64,000 bases of DNA from an uncultured Aquimarina sp. (GTDB lineage Bacteria; Bacteroidota; Bacteroidia; Flavobacteriales; Flavobacteriaceae). The translations under genes and the position numbers were made by a program. Where the stretch lies: contig CANMTP010000005.1 in NCBI GenBank assembly GCA_947500845.1, positions 209,544 to 273,543 of the forward strand. Direction: 5' to 3'. Shown piece after piece: positions 17,754 through 27,592 of this stretch. The notes beneath the pieces were generated by a model. The model did not search any database and was not told the DNA's origin. It saw nothing but the letters and a program-made list of their open reading frames with translations. Numbering within the stretch: the stretch's first letter is position 1; each line of letters starts with the position of its first letter.

Positions 17754-19412
17754 CTACTTTGATTCCAATAACGATCTTGCATGAATCAAGGCAGAATCAG
17801 AAATATCCTTACCCCCGATCATTTCTGCTATTTCTTTGACACGCTCTTCTTCGCTTAATAGTTTTAGCTGTGTTATTGTGGTATGATCAATATCTTCTTT
17901 ATACACCTTATAATGACTTTGACCATTAGCAGCGATCTGTGGTAAGTGTGTAATACTAAAAACCTGCAAATTTTTACTCATAGTCATCATTAGATCGGCC
18001 ATCTTTTGAGCTATTTCACCAGATACACCAGTATCTATTTCATCAAAAATTATAGTTGGCAGTTGTGCATATCTTGATAAAATAGCTTTAATAGCAATCA
18101 TAATTCTTGATAATTCTCCTCCAGAAGCTACTTTTTTAAGCGCTCCGTAGGCACCTCCTTTGTTAGCAGAAAATAAAAACTCTAACGTTTCCTTTCCATT
18201 AGATAGATATTTTTCTTGTAAATCAAGAGAAGCCTTAAAACTTGCATTAGGCATACCGAGCGCTTTAAGAATATTTTCGAGTTCCTCTACCAACTGTGGC
18301 AATGCCTTTTTCCTCTTTTCATGAATTTTTATTGCTAACTCATCTAATTGAGAATGAATCGTTGTTATCTCTACCTTCAGTTTTTCTATATCTTCTGAAA
18401 GGGATTCTGTTCTGGACACTTTTTCGTTAAGCTCATTCTTAAGCACAATAAGCTCATCAATATTGGCAGCTTTATGCTTAACTTGTAGATTATGTAATAT
18501 TTGTAAACGCTGGCTAGTTTGTTCTAATTGATGAGGATCTGCCTCTAGGCTTTCTAACTCATTTACCAAAGACACCTGTATATCATCTAATTCTATATAT
18601 ATACTCTGGATTCTTTCTGAAAGCTCTTTTAATCCGCTTGAATAAGATTCTATTTTAGAAAGATTTGTTTTTATCGTATTTAATTGATCAGATACCCCTA
18701 TTTCTTCTGTAGAAACTACAGAAATTGATCCAGACAGTCGTTCCTGAATCTCTTCTATGTTATTAAGTTGCTCATAACGTTCTTCTAATTCTGTCAGTTC
18801 ACCTGGCTGGAGTTTAGCCTCTTCCAATTCTTTTAACAGGAAGGAGTTATATTCGTACTCTTTGGTAAAACTCTCTTGATTTGCAATTAGGATATCTACC
18901 TCTTTCTCCTTTTCTTTAAGTAACCGAAGTCCCCTTTTATATGATTTAATCTCTCGATCTGCAGATGCCAATGCATCCAGAACTTCAAATTGAAAATCAT
19001 TTGTAGTTACCTCTAGCGTTTGATGTTGACTGTGAATATCTATTAACTTTTCACCTAGCGCAGCAAGAGATTGTAGCGTAACAGGAGTGTCATTAATAAA
19101 AGCTCTGGATTTTCCTGACGGTAAGATCTCTCTTCTTATGATTGTTTCTTCTTCATAATCTAATTCTTCGTCTTCAAAAAAAGAAGAAAGATTGTATTGG
19201 TTGATAGCAAAACTACCTTCAATCACACATTTTTGAGAATTGTCTTTAACACTGCTTAAATCTGCCCTTTTACCCAATAACAAACCCAGTGCACCCAATA
19301 GCAATGATTTTCCTGCACCAGTTTCTCCCGTAATCGTAATAAGGCCAGAATCAAAAGATACCTGCAGCTGTTCTATTAACGCAAAGTTTTTTATGGAAAG
19401 ACCTCTAAGCAA
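17754..19412 (-). CDS. recN: DNA repair protein RecN
   Basis: RecN is an SMC-like ATPase acting in double-strand break repair. The Walker A motif GETGAGKS is near residue 30, a long coiled-coil middle runs from about 150 to 370, and the ABC signature (SGGELSRI) and Walker B (IIFDEIDTG) are in the C-terminal lobe. 552 residues is the family length. The start is TTG, which gives the standard N-terminus MLRGLSIKNFALI; no ATG fits. It is the last gene of the bamD-rpoZ-coaBC-DUF4835-recN run, 81 bases after DUF4835. Confidence 0.96.
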   Translation of the reverse strand: MLRGLSIKNFALIEQLQVSFDSGLITITGETGAGKSLLLGALGLLLGKRADLSSVKDNSQKCVIEGSFAINQYNLSSFFEDEELDYEEETIIRREILPSGKSRAFINDTPVTLQSLAALGEKLIDIHSQHQTLEVTTNDFQFEVLDALASADREIKSYKRGLRLLKEKEKEVDILIANQESFTKEYEYNSFLLKELEEAKLQPGELTELEERYEQLNNIEEIQERLSGSISVVSTEEIGVSDQLNTIKTNLSKIESYSSGLKELSERIQSIYIELDDIQVSLVNELESLEADPHQLEQTSQRLQILHNLQVKHKAANIDELIVLKNELNEKVSRTESLSEDIEKLKVEITTIHSQLDELAIKIHEKRKKALPQLVEELENILKALGMPNASFKASLDLQEKYLSNGKETLEFLFSANKGGAYGALKKVASGGELSRIMIAIKAILSRYAQLPTIIFDEIDTGVSGEIAQKMADLMMTMSKNLQVFSITHLPQIAANGQSHYKVYKEDIDHTTITQLKLLSEEERVKEIAEMIGGKDISDSALIHARSLLESK

Positions 19413-19493
19413 GGGACAGAAAAATTTTATTATTTAAATGGAAGTAAATATACTACAGTTTTAAAAAGATTTAATCTGTTTATCTCTAATTTT

Positions 19494-20381
19494 TTAAAAC
19501 TTAATATCCTTCCAGTTATCTGTATAGGTCGGAGCAATCTTGTTAAGCGTCTCAACAGTGTCTGCGATATTGACCGAAGGACCACCAGAAAGAATGCTCG
19601 AAACTTCATCTGCCTTAGCATCGAAGAAGACTCGCATTATATAAGAATTAGGCCTTACGTTATGCATTTTTTCAAGAGACTCCATGGCCTGCGTAATTGT
19701 TTGTTTTCCTTTTTTTACATTGTTATGCATAACATCCAGGCCTTCTCTGTGATAGATATACATAGCAGATCTATACCCATCAAAGGTACCAGATAACAAA
19801 TCATCATTTAATCTAAATCTAGACTGGTTTCCATCCTGGGCGTTCCACCCCAAGGCATTACTGCTTTGAGCATTCCCCACTATATTTTTAGCTTCTTCGT
19901 AGTATTTTGTTCCGCTATTGAGTTCAAAAGTATCTGCATCAACCCCAAGAATCATATACAGATAAAAAGAGACCACAGAGATAAGATTTGACTCAAAATT
20001 ATTGGGGTTATAATTTAAAGGCTGAAATTCGAGATAGTTAAAATTGAACTGCTTATCATTCACATTAAAAATGGCAGTCTTATAATTTGATCCATACACA
20101 GGACGCGAAGCCTGAACCTGTAGAGTAGCGTTGAAAAAATCATTATCATAACTCGCAATTGTAATGAAAAAACTACAATCAATTCGTTCTTCGGTACGAT
20201 AATCTGTATCTGTCCATTTTGTATTATTAATAAACTCTGCAAGTGAACGCTCTAATGTTTTAAATACTTGCAAATTAGGATTACCTGTCTGCTCTGCATT
20301 CACCAATACCTTAGCATTGAATTCTTGAGAATTTACATTGAAGCACCATGTAAGTACTATTATTAATAAGAATCTATCCAT
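19494..20381 (-). CDS. DUF4835 family secreted protein
   Basis: A signal peptide (about residues 1-18) precedes a 275-residue domain that I recognise as DUF4835, found in Bacteroidota between coaBC and recN. It has no known function and no obvious catalytic motif. The ATG overlaps the end of coaBC by 8 bases, so expression is coupled. An envelope location is inferred from the signal peptide and from bamD at the head of the same operon. Confidence 0.85.
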   Translation of the reverse strand: MDRFLLIIVLTWCFNVNSQEFNAKVLVNAEQTGNPNLQVFKTLERSLAEFINNTKWTDTDYRTEERIDCSFFITIASYDNDFFNATLQVQASRPVYGSNYKTAIFNVNDKQFNFNYLEFQPLNYNPNNFESNLISVVSFYLYMILGVDADTFELNSGTKYYEEAKNIVGNAQSSNALGWNAQDGNQSRFRLNDDLLSGTFDGYRSAMYIYHREGLDVMHNNVKKGKQTITQAMESLEKMHNVRPNSYIMRVFFDAKADEVSSILSGGPSVNIADTVETLNKIAPTYTDNWKDIKF

Positions 20382-21585
20382 TTTTAAGCAGATTAATTTC
20401 GTCGAATATATCTTTAGCTACTTCAGACTTTGTTTTTAAATCAAACGCTTTAGTTTCTAATTTATGATTAATCAAGGTTACTTTATTGGTTTGCCCTTTG
20501 AAGCCGGCACCCTCATCGTTAAGAGAATTAAGAACGATCAAATCCAGGTTTTTACTTTTAAGCTTTTTCTGGGCATTTTCCTCTTCATTTTCTGTCTCTA
20601 GAGCAAAACCAACCAAGAATTGACTTTTCTTTTCAGACCCCATCCATTTTAGAATATCTGTTGTTCTTTCAAGTTCTATAGAGAAAGCGGCATCCGCTTT
20701 TTTAATTTTTTGATTTGATATGTGTTTAGGCCTATAATCTGCAACTGCTGCTGCTGCGATAGCAATATCACAATCAATATAATTGGCAACAACCGCTTTG
20801 TACATTTCTTCTGCACTAACTACATTGATCACCTTTATAAGACTATGTTCTATATTTAATGGGGAAGGACCTAATATAAAATTTACACTAGCCCCCAGAT
20901 TGGCTGCTGCTTTAGCAAGTTCTATTCCCATTCTACCACTAGAATGATTTCCTATGAACCTAACGGGATCAATTGCTTCGTAAGTGGGACCTGCAGTTAT
21001 CAAGACTTTTTTTCCTCGTAACGGGAGTTTACCCAAAATATCATTTTCTATGAAATTTACAATAGTAGAGGGTTCTGCCATTCTACCTTGGCCTACCAAT
21101 CCGCTGGCCAGTTCTCCAGACTCAGCAGGTATCATTACATTACCAAATTCCTTTAATTTTGAAAAGGTTTCATGTGTAGAAGGATGATCGTACATGTCTA
21201 AATCCATAGCCGGAGCAAAATACACAGGACATTTAGCAGATAGATACGTCGCCAATAACAAATTATCACTGGCTCCAGTCGACATTTTTGATAGGGTATT
21301 TGCTGTTGCAGGTGCAATAATCATTATATCTGCCCATATGCCCAGATCAACGTGATTATTCCAAACAGCATTCTCGTCTTCTTCATCAAAAAATGAAGAA
21401 AGAACGGGATTCTTTGATAGTGTAGATAATGTGAGCGGAGTGACAAAATCTTTTGCCGCGGGAGTCATTATAACTTGAACTTCTGCTCCAGCCTTTATAA
21501 ATAATCGTACTAGAGCACCGGTTTTATATGCAGCAATACCAGCGGTAACACCAATTAAAACTTTTTTACCGCTTAAAATAGACAT
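20374..21585 (-). CDS. coaBC: Bifunctional phosphopantothenoylcysteine decarboxylase / phosphopantothenate-cysteine ligase
   Basis: The N-terminal half (about 1-185) is the flavin-dependent CoaC decarboxylase, starting VLIGVTAGIAAYK with the APAMDLDMY region. The C-terminal half is the CoaB ligase (ITAGPTYEAIDPVRFIGNHSSGRMG and AAAVADYRP). Together they turn 4'-phosphopantothenate and cysteine into 4'-phosphopantetheine. 403 residues, with 4 bases to rpoZ. Confidence 0.96.
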   Translation of the reverse strand: MSILSGKKVLIGVTAGIAAYKTGALVRLFIKAGAEVQVIMTPAAKDFVTPLTLSTLSKNPVLSSFFDEEDENAVWNNHVDLGIWADIMIIAPATANTLSKMSTGASDNLLLATYLSAKCPVYFAPAMDLDMYDHPSTHETFSKLKEFGNVMIPAESGELASGLVGQGRMAEPSTIVNFIENDILGKLPLRGKKVLITAGPTYEAIDPVRFIGNHSSGRMGIELAKAAANLGASVNFILGPSPLNIEHSLIKVINVVSAEEMYKAVVANYIDCDIAIAAAAVADYRPKHISNQKIKKADAAFSIELERTTDILKWMGSEKKSQFLVGFALETENEEENAQKKLKSKNLDLIVLNSLNDEGAGFKGQTNKVTLINHKLETKAFDLKTKSEVAKDIFDEINLLKNG

Positions 21586-21589
21586 AGAT

Positions 21590-21922
21590 TTATAAGGATT
21601 CGGTGTCTGTTTTTGTATTTCTGTAGTAAATTTTGTCTTCTAACCATTCCTGTACAGCTAAGGCATGTGGTTTTGGAAGCCTTTCGTAGAACTTAGATAC
21701 CTCAATCTGTTCTTTATTTTCGAAAATCTCTTCTAAACTATCATTATAAGTAGCGAATTCATCTAACTTCTCAAGAAGTTCTTTTTTAATATCGGTATTA
21801 ATTTGAGTAGCTCTTTTTGATATAATCGAAATTGCCTCATAGATATTATCTGTGGGCTGATCAATAAGATTCTTATCAATAGTAGTTGTATTTACCGGCG
21901 CATTACTTTTTTTCAAATCCAT
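21590..21922 (-). CDS. rpoZ: RNA polymerase omega subunit, Bacteroidota type
   Basis: A 110-residue protein at the place where Bacteroidota encode omega, between bamD and coaBC. The central DNIYEAISIISKRATQIN matches the conserved omega helix (NxYEaixxxakRAxql). The extra C-terminal helices are usual for this phylum. Omega supports assembly of beta' into RNA polymerase. Function is from position and motif. Confidence 0.85.
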   Translation of the reverse strand: MDLKKSNAPVNTTTIDKNLIDQPTDNIYEAISIISKRATQINTDIKKELLEKLDEFATYNDSLEEIFENKEQIEVSKFYERLPKPHALAVQEWLEDKIYYRNTKTDTESL

Positions 21923-21937
21923 CTTCTTGGGTATTAT

Positions 21938-22732
21938 CTAATTATATTGTTCTAATCTATTTTGTATATCTGTTCCAATTTCTTCAGCTTTATCGATATA
22001 CTCTCCTTCGGTTTTATAATATTTCTTGTAGTTGTTATAGTATCCTTGTGCAACTTCTAAACGATCTTTCACCAAGCTTTCGTAACTCCCGATTGCCAAA
22101 AGATATTCAGACTCTAATTTATAATATAACACCTTCTCTCTAAAAATAGATCCGGGATAATCTACAAGATAATTGTCAAAGGCAGCTATAGCAACTTTAT
22201 AATCTTCTCTATGATGATATTGCTTTGCTATTTCATATGCTTTTTTCTCCTTCTTTTCTCTAAGCTCTGACACCAAAGCGTTGGCCTCTTTAAGTTTCTC
22301 GCTATCCGGATACGTATTAATATAGTTTTGAAGTTTTTCTATAGCTTTAGTAGTTTCTTCTTGATCAAGCGTATATCTTGGAGACAACTGATAATAACTT
22401 TCTGCTCCTTTGTACGATGCTTCCTCTACCCTATCACTTCTTGGATATGATTTTACAAATCTTTCGAACTGATACCCCGCCAAATAATAATCCTCTAATT
22501 GATAATACGTATCAGCATAATAGTACATTATTCTTTCTGCCTGGGGCTTTCCTCTGTACTGAGGCACTATTTGTTCAAAAAGACGAAGTGCTTTTTTATA
22601 TTTAGCTTCTTTATATAGCTCTTCTGCCGCCTTATACTTAACCGCCACATCTTCACTCTTTAACACTTTTTGGTACTCGCTGCAAGACCCTAAGAGTAAT
22701 ACAAAAATAAGTAAATAAAATAATCTCTTCAT
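21938..22732 (-). CDS. bamD: Outer membrane assembly lipoprotein BamD
   Basis: A lipoprotein signal peptide ends at the cysteine in LLLGSCSEY; TPR repeats follow (for example AEELYKEAKYKKALRLFEQ and GYQFERFVKSYPRS). BamD works with BamA in inserting beta-barrel proteins into the outer membrane. I chose ATG 22732 rather than the in-frame TTG at 22753, because that TTG overlaps the promoter element and the ATG gives a standard lipoprotein signal. 264 residues. It is the first gene of the operon ending in recN. Confidence 0.92.
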   Translation of the reverse strand: MKRLFYLLIFVLLLGSCSEYQKVLKSEDVAVKYKAAEELYKEAKYKKALRLFEQIVPQYRGKPQAERIMYYYADTYYQLEDYYLAGYQFERFVKSYPRSDRVEEASYKGAESYYQLSPRYTLDQEETTKAIEKLQNYINTYPDSEKLKEANALVSELREKKEKKAYEIAKQYHHREDYKVAIAAFDNYLVDYPGSIFREKVLYYKLESEYLLAIGSYESLVKDRLEVAQGYYNNYKKYYKTEGEYIDKAEEIGTDIQNRLEQYN

Positions 22733-22750
22733 AAATAAAAAAACATCTGG

Positions 22751-22758
22751 CAAAAATA
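22751..22758 (-). promoter_or_regulatory. -7 promoter element of the bamD operon
   Basis: On the minus strand TATTTTTG matches TAnnTTTG exactly, 18 bases before the bamD ATG at 22732. Confidence 0.65.
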
Positions 22759-22851
22759 TATATTTCTGCCGTATTACAAAAACTTTAGCTCATCAATTAA
22801 TAACTATAAATTTCAGCCTGTGTTGCACAAATATCAACTCATCCACTAGAA

Positions 22852-23793
22852 TTAAGGATCATAACTCTTATCCTCAACATCATCCAAGGTTTTATCAAGT
22901 TTATTATGATCAAGAATTGTATATCCATTATCATCATAATAAAATGCCGGAATAAACTTTTCATCATGCCGAATGTTTTTTAAAATATAGGAGTGTGCTT
23001 GATGCACTTCCTGGGCAAAAGACTCATCATAATAGCTTATCAATAACAATACTTCCCCATGAAGCTGAGATAATTCTAGTCTATCAAAATCTTTTAATGG
23101 ACTGGAATCATCTACTGCATGCACAATAGTCCAGGTGGTTGGTAGATAGGTGATTGAGCTTCGTTCAAGTTTCAGGTTATAAAAATTATTAATGTACTTT
23201 TCATCATTCCCTTTTTGCGATAATGATAAAGTAGCTTCTATTCTGGGGCGAATCATTATATTAGTGCTTCTACTCATTAACCGAAACATAATACAGTCAA
23301 TTCCATTATGCTTTCTTAGGATTATACTTTTACTAAATTGGATATTGGCCTTTGGTTTAGAAAATCTTCCATACAATAGTCCGGTTACAAATGAGAAGCT
23401 CAATAAACCTATTAATGCCTCAAACGAAGATATCACTCCCAAAAGCATGCCTTTGGGTGCCATTCTTCCGTAACCCACCGTTGTGATGGTTTGAGCTGAA
23501 AAGAAAAATGCATTTAAGAAATCTATAAAAATACTTCCAGTTGGTTTTGTAATGCCTGATATCCCAATTGCCAGGTAGATTATTCCAAATAAGGTATTAA
23601 TCAAGACGTATCCTAGTAACACCCATAAAAAAAATTTGCTCCAAGGTATACTGATTAAATACTCATAGCTTTCAGACAATGAGCTGGGCCTATTGATATG
23701 TTTTATGTTAAAAGAACCATCAGGATCAATAAACCGTTTAGCACGTTCATTCGAACTTATTCCAATTCCAGGGTCTTTTACCTTTTTAGCCAT
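22852..23793 (-). CDS. Inward-rectifier (KirBac-type) potassium channel
   Basis: Two membrane helices (about residues 55-80 and 115-145) flank a pore loop with the filter TTVGYGR. The C-terminal 160 residues form the immunoglobulin-like cytoplasmic domain of Kir channels (IMFRLMSRSTNIMIRPRIEA and later strands). It should be a K+ channel gated by cytoplasmic ligands or lipids; direction and ligand are unknown. 313 residues. It is last in a run with DUF6913 and dapA, 12 bases after dapA, and it is the second K+ channel in this window. Confidence 0.92.
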   Translation of the reverse strand: MAKKVKDPGIGISSNERAKRFIDPDGSFNIKHINRPSSLSESYEYLISIPWSKFFLWVLLGYVLINTLFGIIYLAIGISGITKPTGSIFIDFLNAFFFSAQTITTVGYGRMAPKGMLLGVISSFEALIGLLSFSFVTGLLYGRFSKPKANIQFSKSIILRKHNGIDCIMFRLMSRSTNIMIRPRIEATLSLSQKGNDEKYINNFYNLKLERSSITYLPTTWTIVHAVDDSSPLKDFDRLELSQLHGEVLLLISYYDESFAQEVHQAHSYILKNIRHDEKFIPAFYYDDNGYTILDHNKLDKTLDDVEDKSYDP

Positions 23794-23805
23794 AGCTATA
23801 GAACC

Positions 23806-24681
23806 TCAAAAATTCTGGATAAACTCTTTTATTTTTTCTCCTAAGCCTTCTGAAACAGGAATTAGGGGCAATCGAAGATAATCTTGGCAAATCTCTCTGG
23901 TTTTTAGAATATTCTTTATTCCTGCTGGATTACCTTCTTCAAAAGCGTAGTCTAGAATTGGTAAGAGTTTATATAGTATTTGAAATGCCTTTTCTGTTTC
24001 TCCTGCCAAACCTAATCGAATCATTTCAGAAAATTCTTGAGGAAACCCCTGTCCAATAACACTTATAACACCATCTCCACCCGCGGCTACTGCAGGTAGT
24101 GCTAAAGTGTCGTCCCCAGAAATTACAAGAAAACCCTTTGGTTTATCTTTAATAATTTTTAATACTTGGGTAAAATCCCCCACAGCTTCTTTTATACCAA
24201 TAATATTTTCTAATTGTGCAAGACGCAAAGTAGTTTCTGCAGTCATATTAATGCCAGTACGAGAAGGCACATTATACAGCAAAACTGGAATAGGAACGAT
24301 ATCATTTATCTCTTTATAATGCTGATAAATCCCTTCTTGACTTGGTTTATTATACATAGGAACCACTGACAGTATTGCATCAAAATATGATAAATCGGTT
24401 TCTTGAATTTCTTTAAGGATTGCTGCAGTATTATTTCCTCCAATGCCGATCACCAAAGGAAGCCTATTATCATTTACTCTAACAATGTGGTCTACTAGAT
24501 CTTTTTTTTCCTCTTTTGAAAGTGTAACTGACTCGGCAGTTGTACCCAAAATAACCAGATACTCTATCCCGCCTTTGATACAAAAATTAACCAATGAGGT
24601 AACTCCCGTATAATCTATTGAACCATCTTTATTAAATGGAGTAGCTAAAGCTACCCCTGTTCCTCTAAGAAAACTACTCAT
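23806..24681 (-). CDS. dapA: 4-hydroxy-tetrahydrodipicolinate synthase
   Basis: DapA condenses pyruvate with aspartate semialdehyde, the first committed step to diaminopimelate and lysine. The TIM-barrel motifs are present: GTTAES near residue 46, the Tyr in LYNVPSRTG, and the Schiff-base lysine in IIGIKEAVGD. 291 residues. dapF, a later enzyme of the pathway, is also in this window at 42481-43266, in another operon. Confidence 0.96.
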   Translation of the reverse strand: MSSFLRGTGVALATPFNKDGSIDYTGVTSLVNFCIKGGIEYLVILGTTAESVTLSKEEKKDLVDHIVRVNDNRLPLVIGIGGNNTAAILKEIQETDLSYFDAILSVVPMYNKPSQEGIYQHYKEINDIVPIPVLLYNVPSRTGINMTAETTLRLAQLENIIGIKEAVGDFTQVLKIIKDKPKGFLVISGDDTLALPAVAAGGDGVISVIGQGFPQEFSEMIRLGLAGETEKAFQILYKLLPILDYAFEEGNPAGIKNILKTREICQDYLRLPLIPVSEGLGEKIKEFIQNF

Positions 24682-24682
24682 G

Positions 24683-25204
24683 TTATATAACCTGTAAAAT
24701 TTTTAAATATTTCTTAAGTTCTTTAATAAACAGATTAGGATTGTTTACCGTGGCTCCTATAATTAAATCATTGATGCGATGATCAACTTTTGCAAAACCC
24801 ACCTTAAATTTTGCTTTTGAGGCAGCAGCCACATAGTTTAACTCTATTTTATTCTCTTCATAAAAACTTATTAAAACATCGTAATCTTTGTTTATGAATT
24901 CTTGTAAAGCTCCACTCTTCATCACACCTTTTACTCCAAAATTTTTGTCATTATAATAAACCACATTGTTATCATCTTCAATTTCTTTATCTTCTTTATA
25001 TCCTACTATTTTCAATTTATCAGGAGTAACTCCCAATTCGTTTGCTAGTTTGATCAAAGATGAGATGTTGATATCATAAGAAGCATCAACGAGTACAGCA
25101 AGAGTTTTAAGCTTAGAAATAGTTTGTGATGAGACATTTCTTTTCTCTAGATGTGCTTCAACACTTTTTTTTATAGCATTCCTTTTAAGCCCTTTTAAGA
25201 TCAT
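24683..25204 (-). CDS. Conserved hypothetical protein (DUF6913-like)
   Basis: A 173-residue soluble protein with no signal peptide or membrane helix and a charged N-terminal helix. It looks like the DUF6913 proteins that accompany dapA in Flavobacteriaceae, but that assignment rests on memory of the neighbourhood and general look. The alternating strands and helices (LAVLVDASYDIN, DVLISFYEEN, FKVGFAKVDHR) suggest an alpha/beta fold. One base separates it from dapA, so it is co-transcribed. No function is proposed. Confidence 0.75.
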   Translation of the reverse strand: MILKGLKRNAIKKSVEAHLEKRNVSSQTISKLKTLAVLVDASYDINISSLIKLANELGVTPDKLKIVGYKEDKEIEDDNNVVYYNDKNFGVKGVMKSGALQEFINKDYDVLISFYEENKIELNYVAAASKAKFKVGFAKVDHRINDLIIGATVNNPNLFIKELKKYLKILQVI

Positions 25205-25226
25205 TTATCAAAAGATTACAAAGCCA

Positions 25227-25234
25227 CAAATGTA
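25227..25234 (-). promoter_or_regulatory. -7 promoter element of the DUF6913-dapA-channel operon
   Basis: On the minus strand TACATTTG fits TAnnTTTG, 22 bases before the start codon at 25204. No good -33 element is seen. Confidence 0.5.
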
Positions 25235-25323
25235 GCTATTTTACAAATTAAAAACACTTCAACAACTTCAAGAAAAAGGAAAACGTTGAAAATCAGCATA
25301 ACTTATCTAAAACTTCATCATTT

Positions 25324-26028
25324 TTAAAAATACTTTTCTTTCAAAAACTCCTTATTCACCGGTTTCGTTTCCAATAAAAATCTAGTAAAGAAATAAATAC
25401 CTAGTGTTTCTACGATGTTAATCAGTACAGTAAATATTCTACTATAATAATAAAGTTCATTTATTCCTAAAAGAGCATTGACGACAAGTGTACAACAAGC
25501 AGCTACAAATAGAAAAATTGCTTTTTCATATTTATCAGACAAATAGATAAAAAAACTAATGGCAGAAAATAACAACATGCTGATTAACGCTGATATTACT
25601 CCAGCCAAAGAGTCTTTAATCTTTGGTAATGCTAACTCTGCAATAGAAAACATTACATAGACTATCAATATTATACTTATCACTACTGGTGGCGAAGTTA
25701 ATTTGTTTAGTTTAATGTCCTGTTTTGAAATAAATTCCCGTGAAAGGAAAACGCATAAGAGGTAGTAACTCGTTATAAGTATTGCTATTACATCATAATA
25801 TCGAACAAAATCCAAGGAAACAAAAATATTAGTTATAGCCAAAACCAACAAACTTACAGGAAATAAAAAATTAATTTTCTTGACTGAATTTACATATAAT
25901 AGAATCAGTGATAAGGGAATCATTGGTTTAAAATATAATAATAACCCCTCATTAAAAAACATTGCCACTATAATGACCACTAAGAAAGAACTATAAAAAA
26001 ATATGTATGTGAAATTCGGATTTTTCAA
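25324..26028 (-). CDS. YhhN-family (lysoplasmalogenase-like) membrane protein, copy 5
   Basis: A multi-pass membrane protein with about eight hydrophobic segments, 234 residues, last of five tandem paralogs. The KP motif is kept (KPMIPLSL, Lys34), but both acidic columns found in the ligA-adjacent copy are asparagine here: Asn67 (ITNIF) and Asn184 (VVNALL). YhhN proteins are related to eukaryotic TMEM86 lysoplasmalogenases, which hydrolyse the vinyl ether bond of lysoplasmalogens. With both acidic residues lost this copy may be non-catalytic. It is closest to copy 4. Confidence 0.75.
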   Translation of the reverse strand: MKNPNFTYIFFYSSFLVVIIVAMFFNEGLLLYFKPMIPLSLILLYVNSVKKINFLFPVSLLVLAITNIFVSLDFVRYYDVIAILITSYYLLCVFLSREFISKQDIKLNKLTSPPVVISIILIVYVMFSIAELALPKIKDSLAGVISALISMLLFSAISFFIYLSDKYEKAIFLFVAACCTLVVNALLGINELYYYSRIFTVLINIVETLGIYFFTRFLLETKPVNKEFLKEKYF

Positions 26029-26100
26029 ATAATGTTTTAATAATTATATTTTTCAATAAATAATAATAGGAGCTATACCATTAGAATTAATGCTCTGTGT

Positions 26101-26811
26101 TTAAAAATAATTGTCCTTGTGAGGTTCTATATTCTTATTCTTATCTCTTGTTTCAATCAAGAAATTGGTAAAAAAATAAATACCTCCTATTTCTGCAATA
26201 TTAATTAAAACTGTAAACACCCTATTATAATAAAGCAATTCATTTACCGCCAAAAGGGCATCTACAAATAACGTACAGCACGTGGCTACAAATAAGTAAA
26301 TCGACTTTTCAAACCTATCTGCTATGTAAATAACAAAACCAATTGCCGAAAATGACAGCATACTTATAACAATACTAATAATATATCCTATAGAATCACT
26401 CATCTTTGGCAAAACCATTTGTGTAATAGAAAATATTAGATAGAAAATCAACATAACTCCTATCAAAAGAGGCGGAGAAATAAGTTGCTTTAATTTTAGG
26501 TCCTGTTTAGAAACAAACTTCAACAACAAAAACACACAAAATATATAAAAGGCTGTAATTAGTAGAGCTATGACACGAAAGTACTCTACAAAATTAATGT
26601 AAACGAAAATATCTGTTATCATAATTGTAATCATAGATAGTATGAACAAAACATTAACTTTTTTTGAACACCTAATGTATACGACAATTAGAGATAATGG
26701 CACAATTGGCTTGGTGTACACCAATAAACTTTTATCAAAAAAAATAGCAATACCTATAACTACTATGAAAAAACTATAAAAAAACCAATATGCTATGTCT
26801 ATTTTTCTCAA
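26101..26811 (-). CDS. YhhN-family (lysoplasmalogenase-like) membrane protein, copy 4
   Basis: An eight-segment membrane protein of 236 residues. It keeps KP (KPIVPLSL) and both acidic columns, Asp67 (ITDIF) and Asp184 (FVDALL). Long stretches match copy 5 (CCTL, ALL, NEL, FTVLINI, GIYFFT), so the two come from the most recent duplication in the array, and only this one retains both acids. Reaction and substrate are inferred from the family. Confidence 0.78.
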   Translation of the reverse strand: MRKIDIAYWFFYSFFIVVIGIAIFFDKSLLVYTKPIVPLSLIVVYIRCSKKVNVLFILSMITIMITDIFVYINFVEYFRVIALLITAFYIFCVFLLLKFVSKQDLKLKQLISPPLLIGVMLIFYLIFSITQMVLPKMSDSIGYIISIVISMLSFSAIGFVIYIADRFEKSIYLFVATCCTLFVDALLAVNELLYYNRVFTVLINIAEIGGIYFFTNFLIETRDKNKNIEPHKDNYF

Positions 26812-26878
26812 AGGAAGGTTAAGCTTTACAATACAGAACTAAATATATACATATTTTGAAGACAAATTTGATTATTTT

Positions 26879-27574
26879 CTAGAAGTAATCTTTATTGTTT
26901 GGTATCAATTTGTGTTGTTCCATAAAAAACTTGATTAGAAAAAACTGTCCAAAAATTTGTAAGACTGTGGTTATAATCGGGAAGATCTCAAGATGTATAT
27001 AAAACCCATCTAAGGCAGTGATAATGTTAGTTATCAAAAAGCAAGAGGCAGCAATCATTAATGAATAACTAACTACAGTTTTGCTATTTAAATAAATATA
27101 ATAACAAACCCCTATAAAAAAAGCGAAAAAGAAAATAAGAATAAAAAGTACTGTCTTATGATCTATAATTTGGGGTAGTATGAGCTCTGCTACAGCATAT
27201 AGAACGTAGCTAATTAACAACATAGATATTACCAACTGAAAAGTAAATACTTTTTTGAGTTGTATTTTTACTATTTGCAAGCTTTTCCAAAGTAAAGTAA
27301 TATTTAAGAAATAATATGTAGCGAGTAGAATATGTAAAATTTCGAAGTTTCCCAAATAATCATGAAAAAATAGTATCTCACATACCAAAATCAATAATAA
27401 ACTAAATAAAACAAAATAGTTTTTATGCTCTGCATTTACTACATATAATACACATAATGATAAAATCACGGGTGGCTTAAAATAAATCATCAGATAATTA
27501 GCAAAAACCGCAACAAGCAGGGTTAAGAAACTTGTGATATAAAATAGCTGATATGTAAACTTTTGTATCTTCAA
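26879..27574 (-). CDS. YhhN-family (lysoplasmalogenase-like) membrane protein, copy 3
   Basis: An eight-segment membrane protein of 231 residues aligning along its length with the other four copies. KP is kept (KPPVILSL), but the first acidic column is Glu66 (VCEIL) and the second is Asn183 (ITNII). The conservative Asp-to-Glu change with Asp-to-Asn at the second site makes full catalytic activity doubtful. Confidence 0.72.
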   Translation of the reverse strand: MKIQKFTYQLFYITSFLTLLVAVFANYLMIYFKPPVILSLCVLYVVNAEHKNYFVLFSLLLILVCEILFFHDYLGNFEILHILLATYYFLNITLLWKSLQIVKIQLKKVFTFQLVISMLLISYVLYAVAELILPQIIDHKTVLFILIFFFAFFIGVCYYIYLNSKTVVSYSLMIAASCFLITNIITALDGFYIHLEIFPIITTVLQIFGQFFLIKFFMEQHKLIPNNKDYF

Positions 27575-27592
27575 ACACTGACGCCTTTTACT